From Acetoanaerobium pronyense (GTDB lineage Bacteria; Bacillota; Clostridia; Peptostreptococcales; Filifactoraceae), in assembly GCF_017874355.1 (NCBI RefSeq), contig NZ_JAGGLI010000001.1, forward strand, positions 62,001-126,000: a stretch of DNA of 64,000 nucleotides, in the 5' to 3' direction. A program made the position numbers and the translations under genes. The notes under the pieces were generated by a model. It ran no database searches, had not been told where the DNA came from, and was given only the letters and a program-made list of their open reading frames with translations. How positions within the stretch are numbered: position 1 is the first letter of the stretch; each line of letters opens with the position of its first letter. Positions 39,754 to 49,019 of this stretch are shown here, piece by piece.

Positions 39754-41049
39754 ATGAGAAGGTATTCCCTTTGTATATTTATATTTATTTTTATTTTTTC
39801 CTTATTTTTTATTGAAGCTCAAAACTATCTACTTAAATCTAAAGTAGATATAGATGAATACAATGGACTTAATACAGTAAAGAAAATAGAATATAAAGAA
39901 ACGCATACAAATATTTTTTTTCAAGACTCCGTGATGACTATATGGAATGATACTCATAACATAAAAGAAGGAGATATTTTAGATGTAAGAGGAAGAAAAC
40001 AATTAGCTCAAAATCTTGAAAATAAAGGATATGGAAGATATCTAATGAGTAAAGGCTATATCTATATAATTAAACCTGAAGATTATATTTTTGTTGGGAG
40101 AAGTATTTCTCCTTTATATTATATACAAAAGCTTAGAGATAGGCTGGGCAGAAGGATCGAAAATATTTTTAGAGGAAGAAGTCCCTTTATAAAAGCACTA
40201 ATATATGGAGAGCGAAGTGAGATAGACTTATCTACAAGTGATACAATGTCAAAGACAGGTACAAGTCACCTTATTGCTATTTCTGGATTTCATATAGGTA
40301 TAATAGCTGGACTTTTAGGAATACTACTAAATAAAACAAACTTTTTGACCAGATATATTTTCATTTTTTTCTTTATATGGATATATGTGGTTTTTACAGG
40401 AGGAAGACCCTCTTCTGTCAGAGCAGGTGCTTTCTATACTTTTTTGATACTAAGTGTGATATTTAGTGAAGAGTATGATATACTAAGTAGCGGATTTATC
40501 ATAGCTTCTGCTCTTTTACTTATAAATCCTTATATAATATATGACATAGGCTTTCAGCTTTCTTTTATGGCTATTTTATCTATTGGACTTTTTTATAACC
40601 CTATAAAAAATAAGGCAGAAAAAATAAAAAATCCAATCCTTAAAAAAATTGCTAAGCTTGGTGGGCTTACTATTTCAGCTCAGCTCCTTACTTTGCCTTT
40701 GACATATTATCATTTTGGGAGAATCTCCCTTATATCTCTAATAAGCAACCTGATTAGCGTTCCTCTTATTGGAGTTCTTTATCCGGTACTAATTTTTACA
40801 ATACTATTTAATAAGATTGCGTTTATAGGTCCCATAGCCAAAGAAGTATCTGTGGATTTAATGGATTTTTTTATATATATCAACACCATGCTTTCTGATA
40901 TACCAATGTCTTATATTGACTTTCAAGAATCGAGTATTTATATTACAATATCTATGTATATATTTTTAATAGCTTTATATGGAATATACGAAAAATACAG
41001 GCTAAAGGAGAACTTTAATGACTTACAAGGATTTACTCGCCAATATTAA
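39754..41049 (+). CDS. comEC: Short ComEC/Rec2-family competence membrane protein
   Basis: ComEC forms the channel that brings transforming DNA across the membrane. This 431-residue version has the N-terminal OB-like part and the Competence domain with GTSHLIAISGFHIGIIAGLL and GGRPSSVRAGAFYTFLIL. It stops before the usual metallo-beta-lactamase domain, which in full ComEC adds about 250-300 residues. A separate lipoprotein with that domain lies 3.3 kb upstream on the other strand. RBS AGGGAGG precedes ATG. The end overlaps holA by 32 nt, as in many Firmicutes, and I see no frameshift. Confidence 0.85.
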   Translation: MRRYSLCIFIFIFIFSLFFIEAQNYLLKSKVDIDEYNGLNTVKKIEYKETHTNIFFQDSVMTIWNDTHNIKEGDILDVRGRKQLAQNLENKGYGRYLMSKGYIYIIKPEDYIFVGRSISPLYYIQKLRDRLGRRIENIFRGRSPFIKALIYGERSEIDLSTSDTMSKTGTSHLIAISGFHIGIIAGLLGILLNKTNFLTRYIFIFFFIWIYVVFTGGRPSSVRAGAFYTFLILSVIFSEEYDILSSGFIIASALLLINPYIIYDIGFQLSFMAILSIGLFYNPIKNKAEKIKNPILKKIAKLGGLTISAQLLTLPLTYYHFGRISLISLISNLISVPLIGVLYPVLIFTILFNKIAFIGPIAKEVSVDLMDFFIYINTMLSDIPMSYIDFQESSIYITISMYIFLIALYGIYEKYRLKENFNDLQGFTRQY

Positions 41050-42079
41050 TAAAGGAGAAAATTTAATATATTTACTCTATGGAGAGGAATCCTATATTAT
41101 TGAAAAAATCATTGAGGAAATCAAAGATAAGCTGGATACTTCTTTTAAAGATTTAAACTTTGTTCAAGTGGATGAGGTTGGCTCAGACATAGATAAAATT
41201 ATTGAAACTCTTGAATCCATGCCTTTTATGGATACTAAGCGAATAGTTCTTTTAAGAAGCGGAGATTTTTTCAAAACAGGGGGAAAAGGACTTTCTAAAA
41301 CTGAGGAAGAGAAGATTCTAAATTATATAGGAAATCCTTCAAAATCTACTGTGTTAGTATTTGCCCCTAAGGAGCTAGACAAAAGATCTTCGACCTTCAA
41401 AGCAATTAAAAAAAATCATATAATTTTTGAATCAAAAAAACTTACTTCTTTAGAGATAAAAAAATGGTCGAGTGATGTGCTAAAAAATCATGGAGCATCT
41501 CTTGATGGACAGCAACTTGATTTTTTTCTAGAGCGCACCGGATATTTTTACAAGGAGTCTCCTAAGACCCTGAGAGATGTAGAAAATGAGCTTATAAAGC
41601 TTTCGTCTATATTTAAGGAAAAAAAATCTATAAGCAAAGAGGATATAGAAGCAATTGTCTTTGAAAATTATGAAAATGATATATTCAAGTTTATAGATTA
41701 TGTTTTTATGGGAAATACTAAAAATTCCTTAAGGCTTTTTAGAGACTTGACTCAGAATGGAGAATCCCCTCTCATGGTTTTAACTATGATTGGAAGACAG
41801 CTTTCCATGATTACTAAATGCCACTTGCTCAAGGGAAAGGGATATAACCAAAGCATGATAGCTCAAAAGCTGTCAGTTCATCCATATGCGCTAAAAAAAG
41901 CAATGGATTATGCCCAGAAAGTAAACTTCAAAGATAGCGTTATTCTTATGAATCTTTGCGTAGACACAGATTTTAGAATTAAGACTGGACAGCTAAATGA
42001 AAATGTTGCAGTAGAGCTTATAATAACGAAAATATGGCAGAAGATTAAAAATGAAATTCATGGAAAGACAATAGCATAA
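41018..42079 (+). CDS. holA: DNA polymerase III delta subunit
   Basis: HolA opens the sliding clamp as part of the clamp loader. The 353-residue protein starts YKDLLANINKGENLIYLLYGEE, the usual HolA opening, then has FDTKRIV-like PFMDTKRIVLLR and the C-terminal helical domain with LTMIGRQLSMITKCHLL. AAAGGAG sits just before ATG. Overlap with comEC is 32 nt. The comEC-holA-rpsT order is standard in Firmicutes. Confidence 0.94.
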   Translation: MTYKDLLANINKGENLIYLLYGEESYIIEKIIEEIKDKLDTSFKDLNFVQVDEVGSDIDKIIETLESMPFMDTKRIVLLRSGDFFKTGGKGLSKTEEEKILNYIGNPSKSTVLVFAPKELDKRSSTFKAIKKNHIIFESKKLTSLEIKKWSSDVLKNHGASLDGQQLDFFLERTGYFYKESPKTLRDVENELIKLSSIFKEKKSISKEDIEAIVFENYENDIFKFIDYVFMGNTKNSLRLFRDLTQNGESPLMVLTMIGRQLSMITKCHLLKGKGYNQSMIAQKLSVHPYALKKAMDYAQKVNFKDSVILMNLCVDTDFRIKTGQLNENVAVELIITKIWQKIKNEIHGKTIA

Positions 42080-42085
42080 AATGGT

Positions 42086-42126
42086 AAAAAAACACCAAAA
42101 GACATTAGTCCTTTGGTGTTTTTTTA
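42086..42126 (+). terminator. Terminator after holA
   Basis: AAAAACACCAAAAGAC pairs with GTCCTTTGGTGTTTTT; a run of T residues follows. Confidence 0.88.
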
Positions 42127-42183
42127 GTAAAAATGAAATTTTATGTAGATTCTAAAACTTTGCAATTAATATCTTTATTTGAA

Positions 42184-42210
42184 AAACAAAAACCCCGGAA
42201 CAATCTGGGG
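42184..42210 (-). terminator. Terminator of rpsT
   Basis: On the minus strand CCCC and GGGG form a short G/C-rich stem around about ten bases, followed by TTTTTG. It lies 35 nt beyond the rpsT stop codon. Confidence 0.7.
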
Positions 42211-42244
42211 CCTTGATTAATAAAAATACTATTATATATAAGTA

Positions 42245-42514
42245 CTAGTTAGCTTTTGCAGAGTTAAGTCTTGAAGCAAGCTTAGAAACTTTTCTAGCGG
42301 CAGCATTTTTATGGATTGTTCCTTTAGCTGCGATTTGATGTATCTTCTTTTGAGCATACTTGAAGTTTTGAGTAGCAGCTTCCATGTTACCTTCAGCAAG
42401 AGCAGCTTCAAATCTTCTTATAGCAGTTTTTATCTGTGATTTTCTCATTCTGTTTACTAAAGTTTTCTTAGCTGTAACAGTAATTCTTTTCTTAGCAGAT
42501 TTGATATTTGCCAA
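42245..42514 (-). CDS. rpsT: 30S ribosomal protein S20
   Basis: This 89-residue basic protein starts MANIKSAKKRITVTAKKT, the conserved S20 start, and ends with the expected helical repeats. The start is TTG at 42514 (minus strand), with AGGAGGTGA 8 nt before it. The upstream in-frame GTG (42523) would add three residues not seen in S20. S20 genes often use TTG, which in enterobacteria allows autoregulation. Confidence 0.96.
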   Translation of the reverse strand: MANIKSAKKRITVTAKKTLVNRMRKSQIKTAIRRFEAALAEGNMEAATQNFKYAQKKIHQIAAKGTIHKNAAARKVSKLASRLNSAKAN

Positions 42515-42786
42515 CCTGTTCACCTCCTAGATATTTTATTCTTCGAATTTGTCAACAAAAAAGATTGTACCAAATAAACCATTAAAAGTAAAGCACAAAA
42601 AGCCATATGTAGGAAAAAAATGAAGAAAAAAAGTATTAATAAAAGAGTAAGATAGATTTTCTACAATAAGCTTATTTGAAGAGCTAAAAAAAACTCACTT
42701 AATCTAAATTTTTATAATTGTATTGCAAAATTTCTATATAAATAATAGTATAATAAGGTTAGGAAGAAAAGTAAAGGAGGTAACTC

Positions 42787-44589
42787 GTGAATAAACAAGA
42801 AAGAACAAGAAATTTAAGTATAATAGCCCATATAGATCATGGAAAATCCACTCTTGCAGACAGACTTATTCAAGACACTGGTCTTGTATCTCAAAGAGAA
42901 ATGAAAGAACAACTACTTGACAATATGGACCTTGAGAGAGAAAGAGGTATAACTATAAAACTTCAGTCTATTAGACTTATATATAAAGCTAAGGATGGAG
43001 AAGAATATTATTTTAATTTGATTGATACTCCGGGTCATGTGGATTTTAACTATGAGGTATCTAGAAGCCTTGCAGCCTGTGAAGGGGCACTTCTTGTAGT
43101 AGATGCAGCTCAGGGGGTAGAAGCCCAGACCCTTGCGAATGTATATCTTGCACTGGAACAGGACCTTGAAATAGTACCTGTAATAAATAAAATAGATCTT
43201 CCAAGTGCAAGACCAGAGGAGATAAAACAAGAAATAGAGGATATTATCGGACTTGATGCATCAGAAGCTCCTCTTATATCGGCTAAGGATGGATTAAATA
43301 TAGTTGATGTCCTTGAAGCCATTGTTGCCAAGATACCTGCACCAAAAGGAGATTTCAACGCTCCATTAAAATCACTTATTTTTGACTCTTATTATGATTC
43401 TTATAAGGGTGTAATTTCCTATGTAAGGGTTTTTGAAGGAGTAGTAAAAAAAGGTGATAGGATAAAGATGATGAACACTGGAAAAGTGTTTGAAGTTACT
43501 GAGGTTGGAGTTATGTCGCCAGGACATCTTCCTGTAAGTGAGCTTGGAGCAGGAGATGTAGGATATATAGCTGCATCAATTAAAGATATAAGAAGTGCAA
43601 GAGTAGGGGATACTATAACCCTTGCAGACAGACCTACTTCTGAGGCTCTTCCTGGATATAAAAAAGCAACTCCTATGGTTTACTGCGGTATATATCCAGC
43701 CGAAGGAGAAAAGTATGAAAATGTAAGAGATGCCCTTGAAAAACTTCAAGTAAATGACGCGGCTCTTGAATTTGAAGCCGAAACATCTGCTGCTCTTGGT
43801 TTTGGGTTTAGATGTGGATTTTTAGGACTTTTACATATGGAGATAATTCAAGAAAGACTGGAAAGAGAGTTTGATCTTAATATCATAACCACAGCTCCAT
43901 CAGTGCTTTATAGAGTAAATAAGCATGATGGTGAGGTTTTGATGATTCAAAATCCTACAAACCTTCCACCAGTTCAAGAAATAAGTCATATTGAAGAACC
44001 TATTGTTAAAGCAGATATTATAGTGCCTACAGAGTATGTTGGTGCTGTTATGGAGCTTGCTCAAAACAGACGAGGCAATATGCTCAATATGGAATACCTT
44101 GATACAAAAAGAGTGACTCTTCACTATGAGCTTCCTCTAAACGAAGTTGTTTATGATTTCTTTGATTCCTTAAAATCAAAAACAAAGGGCTATGGCTCCC
44201 TTGACTATGAATTTAAAGAGTATAAAGAATCAAATCTTGTAAAGCTTGATATACTTATAAATAAAGAGCAGGTAGATGCCCTTTCTTTTATAGTTCATGA
44301 AAGTACAGCTCAGGCAAGAGGTAGAGGAATGTGTGAAAAGCTCAAGGACGAGATACCTAAGCATCAGTTCCCAGTACCTATTCAGGCTGCGGTAGGGACA
44401 AAGGTTCTTGCAAGAGAAACCATAAGTGCCTACAGAAAAGACGTACTTGCAAAGTGTTATGGAGGAGATATAAGCAGAAAGAGAAAGCTTCTTGAAAAAC
44501 AAAAAGAAGGAAAGAAGCGTATGAGACAAATAGGAAATGTAGAGGTTCCTCAAAAAGCATTTATGTCAGTTCTGAAGCTTGATGATTAA
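42787..44589 (+). CDS. lepA: Elongation factor 4 (LepA)
   Basis: LepA is a ribosomal GTPase that helps under ionic or temperature stress. The 600-residue protein has the G1 motif [33 protein letters not shown], and NKIDLPSA, then EF-G-like domains and the LepA-specific C-terminus ([20 protein letters not shown]). GTG 42787 follows AAAGGAGG. A fuller promoter lies in the upstream 272-nt gap, where TATAAT (42749-42754) is visible but with a poorly placed -35. Confidence 0.97.
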   Translation: MNKQERTRNLSIIAHIDHGKSTLADRLIQDTGLVSQREMKEQLLDNMDLERERGITIKLQSIRLIYKAKDGEEYYFNLIDTPGHVDFNYEVSRSLAACEGALLVVDAAQGVEAQTLANVYLALEQDLEIVPVINKIDLPSARPEEIKQEIEDIIGLDASEAPLISAKDGLNIVDVLEAIVAKIPAPKGDFNAPLKSLIFDSYYDSYKGVISYVRVFEGVVKKGDRIKMMNTGKVFEVTEVGVMSPGHLPVSELGAGDVGYIAASIKDIRSARVGDTITLADRPTSEALPGYKKATPMVYCGIYPAEGEKYENVRDALEKLQVNDAALEFEAETSAALGFGFRCGFLGLLHMEIIQERLEREFDLNIITTAPSVLYRVNKHDGEVLMIQNPTNLPPVQEISHIEEPIVKADIIVPTEYVGAVMELAQNRRGNMLNMEYLDTKRVTLHYELPLNEVVYDFFDSLKSKTKGYGSLDYEFKEYKESNLVKLDILINKEQVDALSFIVHESTAQARGRGMCEKLKDEIPKHQFPVPIQAAVGTKVLARETISAYRKDVLAKCYGGDISRKRKLLEKQKEGKKRMRQIGNVEVPQKAFMSVLKLDD

Positions 44590-44644
44590 TATATTGTTTT
44601 TAAAATATTTGCTTAGCATCTAAATAAATTAAAGAAGTATAGTA

Positions 44645-44691
44645 TTAAGCCCCTATATTGAAAATTAATTTTCAGTATTAAAGGGGTTTAA
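44645..44691 (+). terminator. Hairpin terminator after lepA
   Basis: TTAAGCCCC pairs with GGGGTTTAA and encloses an inner stem TATTGAAAA/TTTTCAGTA. The T run is weak. Confidence 0.6.
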
Positions 44692-44814
44692 TAATGCCTG
44701 TTTTAAATTTAGACTATTGTGAATATAAAGTCATTGTCAGAACAAGAAAGTTTATCAGAGATAAGGTGGAGTATAGATATTCTGCTATAGATATTTTAAA
44801 GGGGGGAAGACAAT

Positions 44815-46182
44815 ATGGGGATAAAACAAAATAGAGCACTTATTTTAGAGGGGAATATGAAAAGAGTTATTTTGACTCTATCCCTTCCAGTGATGGCAAA
44901 CAATTTTATACAAACCATCTATAACCTTACAGATACCTACTTTGTAAGTAAGTTAGGTACCACTGAAATAGCAGCAATACAGTTTGTATGGCCCATGATC
45001 TTTTTTATGATGTCCTTAGGAGCTGGGGTTTCTATAGCAGGGACTAGTCTTATTTCTCAGTATAGTGGGGCAGCTGATGATGAAATGGCTAAAAAGGTAT
45101 CAGGACAGGTAATAACCTTTTCGGTTGTATTTTCTATAATACTTGGAATCATAGGCTTTATAATAACACCGCCACTTCTTAAAATCATGGGAGCAACAGA
45201 TGTTTTTTATATATATGCATCAGATTTTTTAAGACTTATGTTTATTGGTGGACCTACAATGTTTATGATGTTCGCCTATAGTGCAATCAGAAACGGCCTT
45301 GGAGATACCTATAGACCTATGAAAATAGGAGGACTTAGTGTAATCAGTAATATAATTCTAGACCCTATTTTTATTTTTACTCTTGGGTTAGGAATTAAAG
45401 GAGCGGCACTTGCAACTATTATTGCGAGAGGAATTTTTGGAATTTATTCAGTTTGGACTTTATTTGAAAAAAATAGCGATTTTAAAATTGAAAAAAGGCA
45501 CCTTATTATAGATAAGAATCTTATGCTTGAGCTTCTTAAAATAGGTATTCCATCTTCTGTGGGGCAGTCTATGACATCTGTAGGATTTATGGTTCTTAAC
45601 ATATTTATAATATCCTTTGGAGAGGCAACTTTAACTGCCTTTGCAATAGGGAATCAAATAAACGGCCTTGTTCTTATGCCTGCAATGGGGATTGGAAGCG
45701 CACTAACTACAGTAGTTGGACAAAATCTAGGAGCAGATAATATAGATAGGGCAAAAAAAGCTGTAAAAACCAGTATGATAATGGCGACCCTATTTTTAAG
45801 CATAGGAGGAATACCTCTTATTTATTTTGCTGAAGAGGTTATAGGGCTTTTTACTACTGATTTAGAGGTTTTAAGGCAAGGAACCCATTATCTCATACTT
45901 ATAACTTTATCTATACCTCTTATGGGTGTATTTCAGGTATTTGTAGGAACTCTTCAGGGAGCTGGAAAAACCCTGTATTCTATGGGACTGATGACGGCAA
46001 GACTTTGGGTTATAAGACTTCCATTAGTGATTTTATTTAAGAACTATACAAATTTGGGAGAAACATCTGTATGGTACTCTATGATTATTAGTAATTTTAT
46101 TGTATGTATACTTGGCTATATAATATATAAAAGTGGAGTCTGGGAAAAGAAAAGAATTGAATCTAAGTTTGTACCAGCATAA
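44815..46182 (+). CDS. MATE-family efflux protein (second copy)
   Basis: This 455-residue MATE protein has 12 helices, with LSLPVMANNFIQTIYNLTDT near the start and AIRNGLGDTYRPMKIGG midway. Late in the sequence FQVFVGTLQGAGKTLYSMGL matches the MATE C-lobe. It differs clearly from the copy at 33854, so they are not recent duplicates. RBS AAGGGGGGAAG precedes ATG 44815. Substrate unknown. Confidence 0.9.
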   Translation: MGIKQNRALILEGNMKRVILTLSLPVMANNFIQTIYNLTDTYFVSKLGTTEIAAIQFVWPMIFFMMSLGAGVSIAGTSLISQYSGAADDEMAKKVSGQVITFSVVFSIILGIIGFIITPPLLKIMGATDVFYIYASDFLRLMFIGGPTMFMMFAYSAIRNGLGDTYRPMKIGGLSVISNIILDPIFIFTLGLGIKGAALATIIARGIFGIYSVWTLFEKNSDFKIEKRHLIIDKNLMLELLKIGIPSSVGQSMTSVGFMVLNIFIISFGEATLTAFAIGNQINGLVLMPAMGIGSALTTVVGQNLGADNIDRAKKAVKTSMIMATLFLSIGGIPLIYFAEEVIGLFTTDLEVLRQGTHYLILITLSIPLMGVFQVFVGTLQGAGKTLYSMGLMTARLWVIRLPLVILFKNYTNLGETSVWYSMIISNFIVCILGYIIYKSGVWEKKRIESKFVPA

Positions 46183-46208
46183 AAAGACAGGTTTTCCTGT
46201 CTTTTTTT
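46182..46208 (+). terminator. Terminator after the second MATE gene
   Basis: AAAAGACAGG and CCTGTCTTTT form a 10-bp stem with loop TTTT, followed by a T run. Confidence 0.9.
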
Positions 46209-46314
46209 AGTGATAGACTATTTAGTAGGCATGTTTAAATTTAGGGTATTAATTTTAGCGGATTTAATTTATAATATCTATATATCTAGTTAAAACGATT
46301 AAAAGGAGGCATCT

Positions 46315-46770
46315 ATGAGTAAAAGTTTTAGAATAGCGGCACTTGTTCTAGTAATAAGTGTATTAGGTGGAATATATTATATGAAAAATGTTAAGCCCAC
46401 TGAGCAAATATCTGATATAGGTGAAGGAAATGAAATCACTCTTTTGAGTCCTGAAGTAGCTATTACTTTTGAAGAAGCTATGGATAATGACCTTCCTACC
46501 TTTGTGGAGTTTAAGACAAGTACTTGACCTGCCTGCAAATGGATGGAGTCCATTATAGCAGAAGCGCAGCTCAAGTATAGAGAAAATGCAAATATCATAA
46601 TAATAAACCTTGATTACGAAGAGAATTTTCCACTAGCAATGGAGTATGGGGTTAGAGTAGTGCCAACCTTCTTAGTTTTTGACAAAGAAAATAATTTACT
46701 TGATAAAATTGAAGGAGTAATGACCCTTGATGAGATAGACAAAAAGATGCAAGAGGCAGGTGTAAATTAG
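46315..46770 (+). CDS. Membrane-anchored thioredoxin-like selenoprotein (UPAC active site)
   Basis: Read with TGA 46525-46527 as selenocysteine, this is one 151-residue protein. A membrane anchor at residues 6-23 is followed by a linker, then a thioredoxin fold: TFVEFKTST-U-PACKWME with Sec71 and Cys74 in place of the usual CPxC pair. Later come a beta strand (NIIIINLDYEE) and the cis-proline VRVVPTFLVF. The same frame runs on both sides of the TGA, and length and motif spacing are those of an intact family member. A hairpin that could be a SECIS follows the TGA. The stop overlaps the ccdA start, which suggests CcdA supplies its electrons. RBS AAAGGAGG precedes ATG 46315. A cysteine-to-stop pseudogene is the alternative. 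Confidence 0.88.
46525..46561 (+). other. UGA selenocysteine codon and candidate bacterial SECIS
   Basis: Downstream of TGA, CTGC (46533-46536) and ATGGA (46539-46543) pair with TCCAT (46549-46553) and GCAG (46558-46561). The apical loop is TGGAG. A G at the second loop position, 18 nt after the TGA, fits the known bacterial SECIS rule (G in the first two loop bases, roughly 16-37 nt from the codon). The pairing is read by eye. Confidence 0.75.
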
Positions 46771-47465
46771 TGAGTTTACTTGAGCAATTTTCGATTTTTA
46801 TGATAAACAATATTTATTTGGCAGTCCCTGTTGCATTTTTAGCAGGAGTTGTATCATCCTTTAGTCCCTGCATTCTTACAACCCTTCCTCTTGTGGCTGG
46901 ATATATGGGGAATTCTGGGGTCAAGGACAGAAAAAGAGGTCTTCTTTATTCCCTTGTATTTACACTTGGAATAAGTATTACATTTATAGGAATCGGGCTT
47001 GTTACGGCATATATGGGTAGAAGGTTTTCAGTATATGGAAGATATATATACATCCTTCTCTCTTTTATTATGATAGGAAGTGCGCTTAATATACTAGGAG
47101 TACTCTCTTTTGGGAAAAAAGACAATTTTTGTGAGATTGAAGAAAAACCTCAAAAGGGAGGACTAAAAGGTATATTTACCCTTGGACTATTTGGAGGCTT
47201 TGTATCCTCGCCTTGTGCTACTCCTGTTCTTGCAGCAATACTATCCTTTGTGGCAAGCAGAGGAAATATTGCCCTTGGAGCTTTTATGCTAATGGCATAT
47301 AGTATAGGACATAGCATACCAGTAATAATAGCAGGGGTTTCAATATCTTCAATAAACAGGCTCCTTACAGAACCAAAGTATATAAAAATCGGAACCTATC
47401 TGAGGACCACACTAGCTATGTTTGTACTTGTTGGTGGCTTTTATGTGTTTTATCTAGGCGTATAG
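46770..47465 (+). CDS. ccdA: CcdA-type thiol-disulfide electron transporter
   Basis: CcdA carries reducing equivalents from cytoplasmic thioredoxin across the membrane to extracytoplasmic thioredoxin-like proteins. The 231-residue product has six membrane helices and the paired cysteine motifs SSFSPCILTTLP and FVSSPCATPVLA. GTG 46770 overlaps the stop of the selenoprotein gene (TAGTG), so translation is coupled. The protein is of normal length for this family. Confidence 0.93.
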   Translation: MSLLEQFSIFMINNIYLAVPVAFLAGVVSSFSPCILTTLPLVAGYMGNSGVKDRKRGLLYSLVFTLGISITFIGIGLVTAYMGRRFSVYGRYIYILLSFIMIGSALNILGVLSFGKKDNFCEIEEKPQKGGLKGIFTLGLFGGFVSSPCATPVLAAILSFVASRGNIALGAFMLMAYSIGHSIPVIIAGVSISSINRLLTEPKYIKIGTYLRTTLAMFVLVGGFYVFYLGV

Positions 47466-47498
47466 GTTTTATTTGGATTAAGAAGCAAATAATTAACT

Positions 47499-47531
47499 GA
47501 AAAGAGGAAGCCAGTAATGGCTTCCTCTTTT
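47499..47531. terminator. Bidirectional terminator between ccdA and hemW
   Basis: AAAAGAGGAAGCC and GGCTTCCTCTTTT form a 13-bp stem with loop AGTAAT between convergent genes. Confidence 0.92.
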
Positions 47532-47570
47532 GCTAAATAAAATATAAATTTACTATTTTTATTCCTTAAT

Positions 47571-48749
47571 CTAATCAAGAGATAGTATTTCCAGAAAAAC
47601 ATAATTACTCAGTTCAAAACCTTTTGTTGTAAGAAAAAACCTCTCTTCATTAAATTCAACAAGACTATCTTTTTTTAGCTTATCCAAAATATTTGAGTAT
47701 TTATCTTTGAAATCAATGTCAAACTCTGAATTTATCTCATCAAATGAAATACCTTCATTCATTCTAAGTCTTAAAAATATCCATTCTTCAAAAAGCATTT
47801 TGCTGTTTATTTTTTCTGTTTTTACTATAGGGTATTTATTATAATTTATTAAAGAAATATAGTCTTCCATATTATTAGCATTTTCATATCTCACTTTATC
47901 TAAAAAACCATGGGCAGAAACTCCAAGCCCAACATAGTTTTTATTTTTCCAGTAGATTATGTTATGAAGGCACTTTTTATTGTCTTTTGCAAAGTTTGAA
48001 ATCTCATATTGTTTATAGTCATTTTTTTCTAGAAATGAAATAGCAGTTTCATACATCAAAAGATCATCTTCTTCAGAAGGCATAGAAACAGCTCCAGATT
48101 TTTCCATATCATAAAGTCTTGTACCCTCTTCAAGGATAAGAGAATAACAGGAAATATGATCAACTGACAGAGTCATTAAATCCTCTAATGATTTTTGAAA
48201 GGTCTCTATGGACTGATTTGGAAGTCCATATATCAGATCTACATTTATATTATCTATACTATTAGCTCTTAAAATATTTATTGAATCAAAAAGATCATCA
48301 AAGGTATGAACCCTACCTAAAAGCTGGAGTTCTTTTTCGTTACTAGATTGAAGACCAAGACTCACTCTATTTACTCCATAATATACCATAGACTCTGCAA
48401 TCTCTTTTGTTATGGTTTTAGGATTTGCCTCTACAGTATATTCTATGAAAGCTTTGTTTTGGGAAAGGGACAAACCACTGTCTATAATTTTAAGAAGCCT
48501 GTCAAATGAATTGTTATCGAGACTAGTTGGAGTCCCACCTCCGATAAATATAGTTTTTATAGTATAATTTTCTATTTTTTTCTTATAGAGGCTGATTTCT
48601 ATTTCTAAGGAATCTAAGTAACTACTAATTAACTCTTGTGAAGTAGGGAAGGATATGAAATCACAATAACTGCATTTACGTATACAAAAAGGGATGTGAA
48701 CATATACTCCTATAAAATCAGTATCATGGTTAAAGCTTTTTATCTTCAT
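47571..48749 (-). CDS. hemW: HemW-like radical SAM protein
   Basis: HemW is a heme chaperone related to oxygen-independent coproporphyrinogen oxidase. The 392-residue protein has the radical SAM cysteines in IPFCIRKCSYCDF, FIGGGTPTSLD, VEANPKT, RVSLGLQSSNEKELQLLGR, and the HemW C-terminal domain. The minus-strand start codon ending at 48749 follows GGAGGATTAT; the open frame to 48788 lacks such a site. The hemW-hrcA-grpE-dnaK neighbourhood is usual, though here hemW is divergent from hrcA. Confidence 0.92.
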   Translation of the reverse strand: MKIKSFNHDTDFIGVYVHIPFCIRKCSYCDFISFPTSQELISSYLDSLEIEISLYKKKIENYTIKTIFIGGGTPTSLDNNSFDRLLKIIDSGLSLSQNKAFIEYTVEANPKTITKEIAESMVYYGVNRVSLGLQSSNEKELQLLGRVHTFDDLFDSINILRANSIDNINVDLIYGLPNQSIETFQKSLEDLMTLSVDHISCYSLILEEGTRLYDMEKSGAVSMPSEEDDLLMYETAISFLEKNDYKQYEISNFAKDNKKCLHNIIYWKNKNYVGLGVSAHGFLDKVRYENANNMEDYISLINYNKYPIVKTEKINSKMLFEEWIFLRLRMNEGISFDEINSEFDIDFKDKYSNILDKLKKDSLVEFNEERFFLTTKGFELSNYVFLEILSLD

Positions 48750-48898
48750 AGATAATCCTCCGTTACGAATATATAAAATTTCAATCATTTTGCGAATATA
48801 AATTTTAAATTACTTTACAGTATATATTAAAAAGCTAAAACGAACTAATAGTTAATTACTTAAAAATAATTTTACTATAAAAAAATCCCCAAGAATTA

Positions 48899-48927
48899 TT
48901 GACAATAAAGTGGAGAATCGATATTAT
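48899..48927 (+). promoter_or_regulatory. Sigma-A promoter of the heat-shock operon
   Basis: TTGACA (48899-48904) and TATTAT (48922-48927) are 17 nt apart. The CIRCE operator begins 14 nt downstream. Confidence 0.88.
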
Positions 48928-48940
48928 ATATACAGAAGCT

Positions 48941-48967
48941 TTAGCACTCGCATATGTAGAGTGCTAA
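48941..48967 (+). promoter_or_regulatory. CIRCE operator (HrcA binding site)
   Basis: TTAGCACTC-N9-GAGTGCTAA is an exact match to the CIRCE consensus. HrcA encoded directly downstream should bind here and repress the operon until heat or misfolded protein draws away GroEL. Confidence 0.97.
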
Positions 48968-49019
48968 CAGAAAGTTTAACCCTTATATTAAAGGTGTTGC
49001 TTTTAAAGAGGTGGATATT

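Noticed and set aside
44694-44834. 46-codon open frame between lepA and the MATE gene
   Set aside because: It has no ribosome site, begins at the edge of a terminator hairpin and overlaps the MATE start; its peptide looks like no known family.
46315-46770. Pseudogene reading of the thioredoxin-like gene
   Set aside because: A single TGA exactly at the catalytic cysteine, with intact frame, start, ribosome site and coupled ccdA, is much better explained by selenocysteine.
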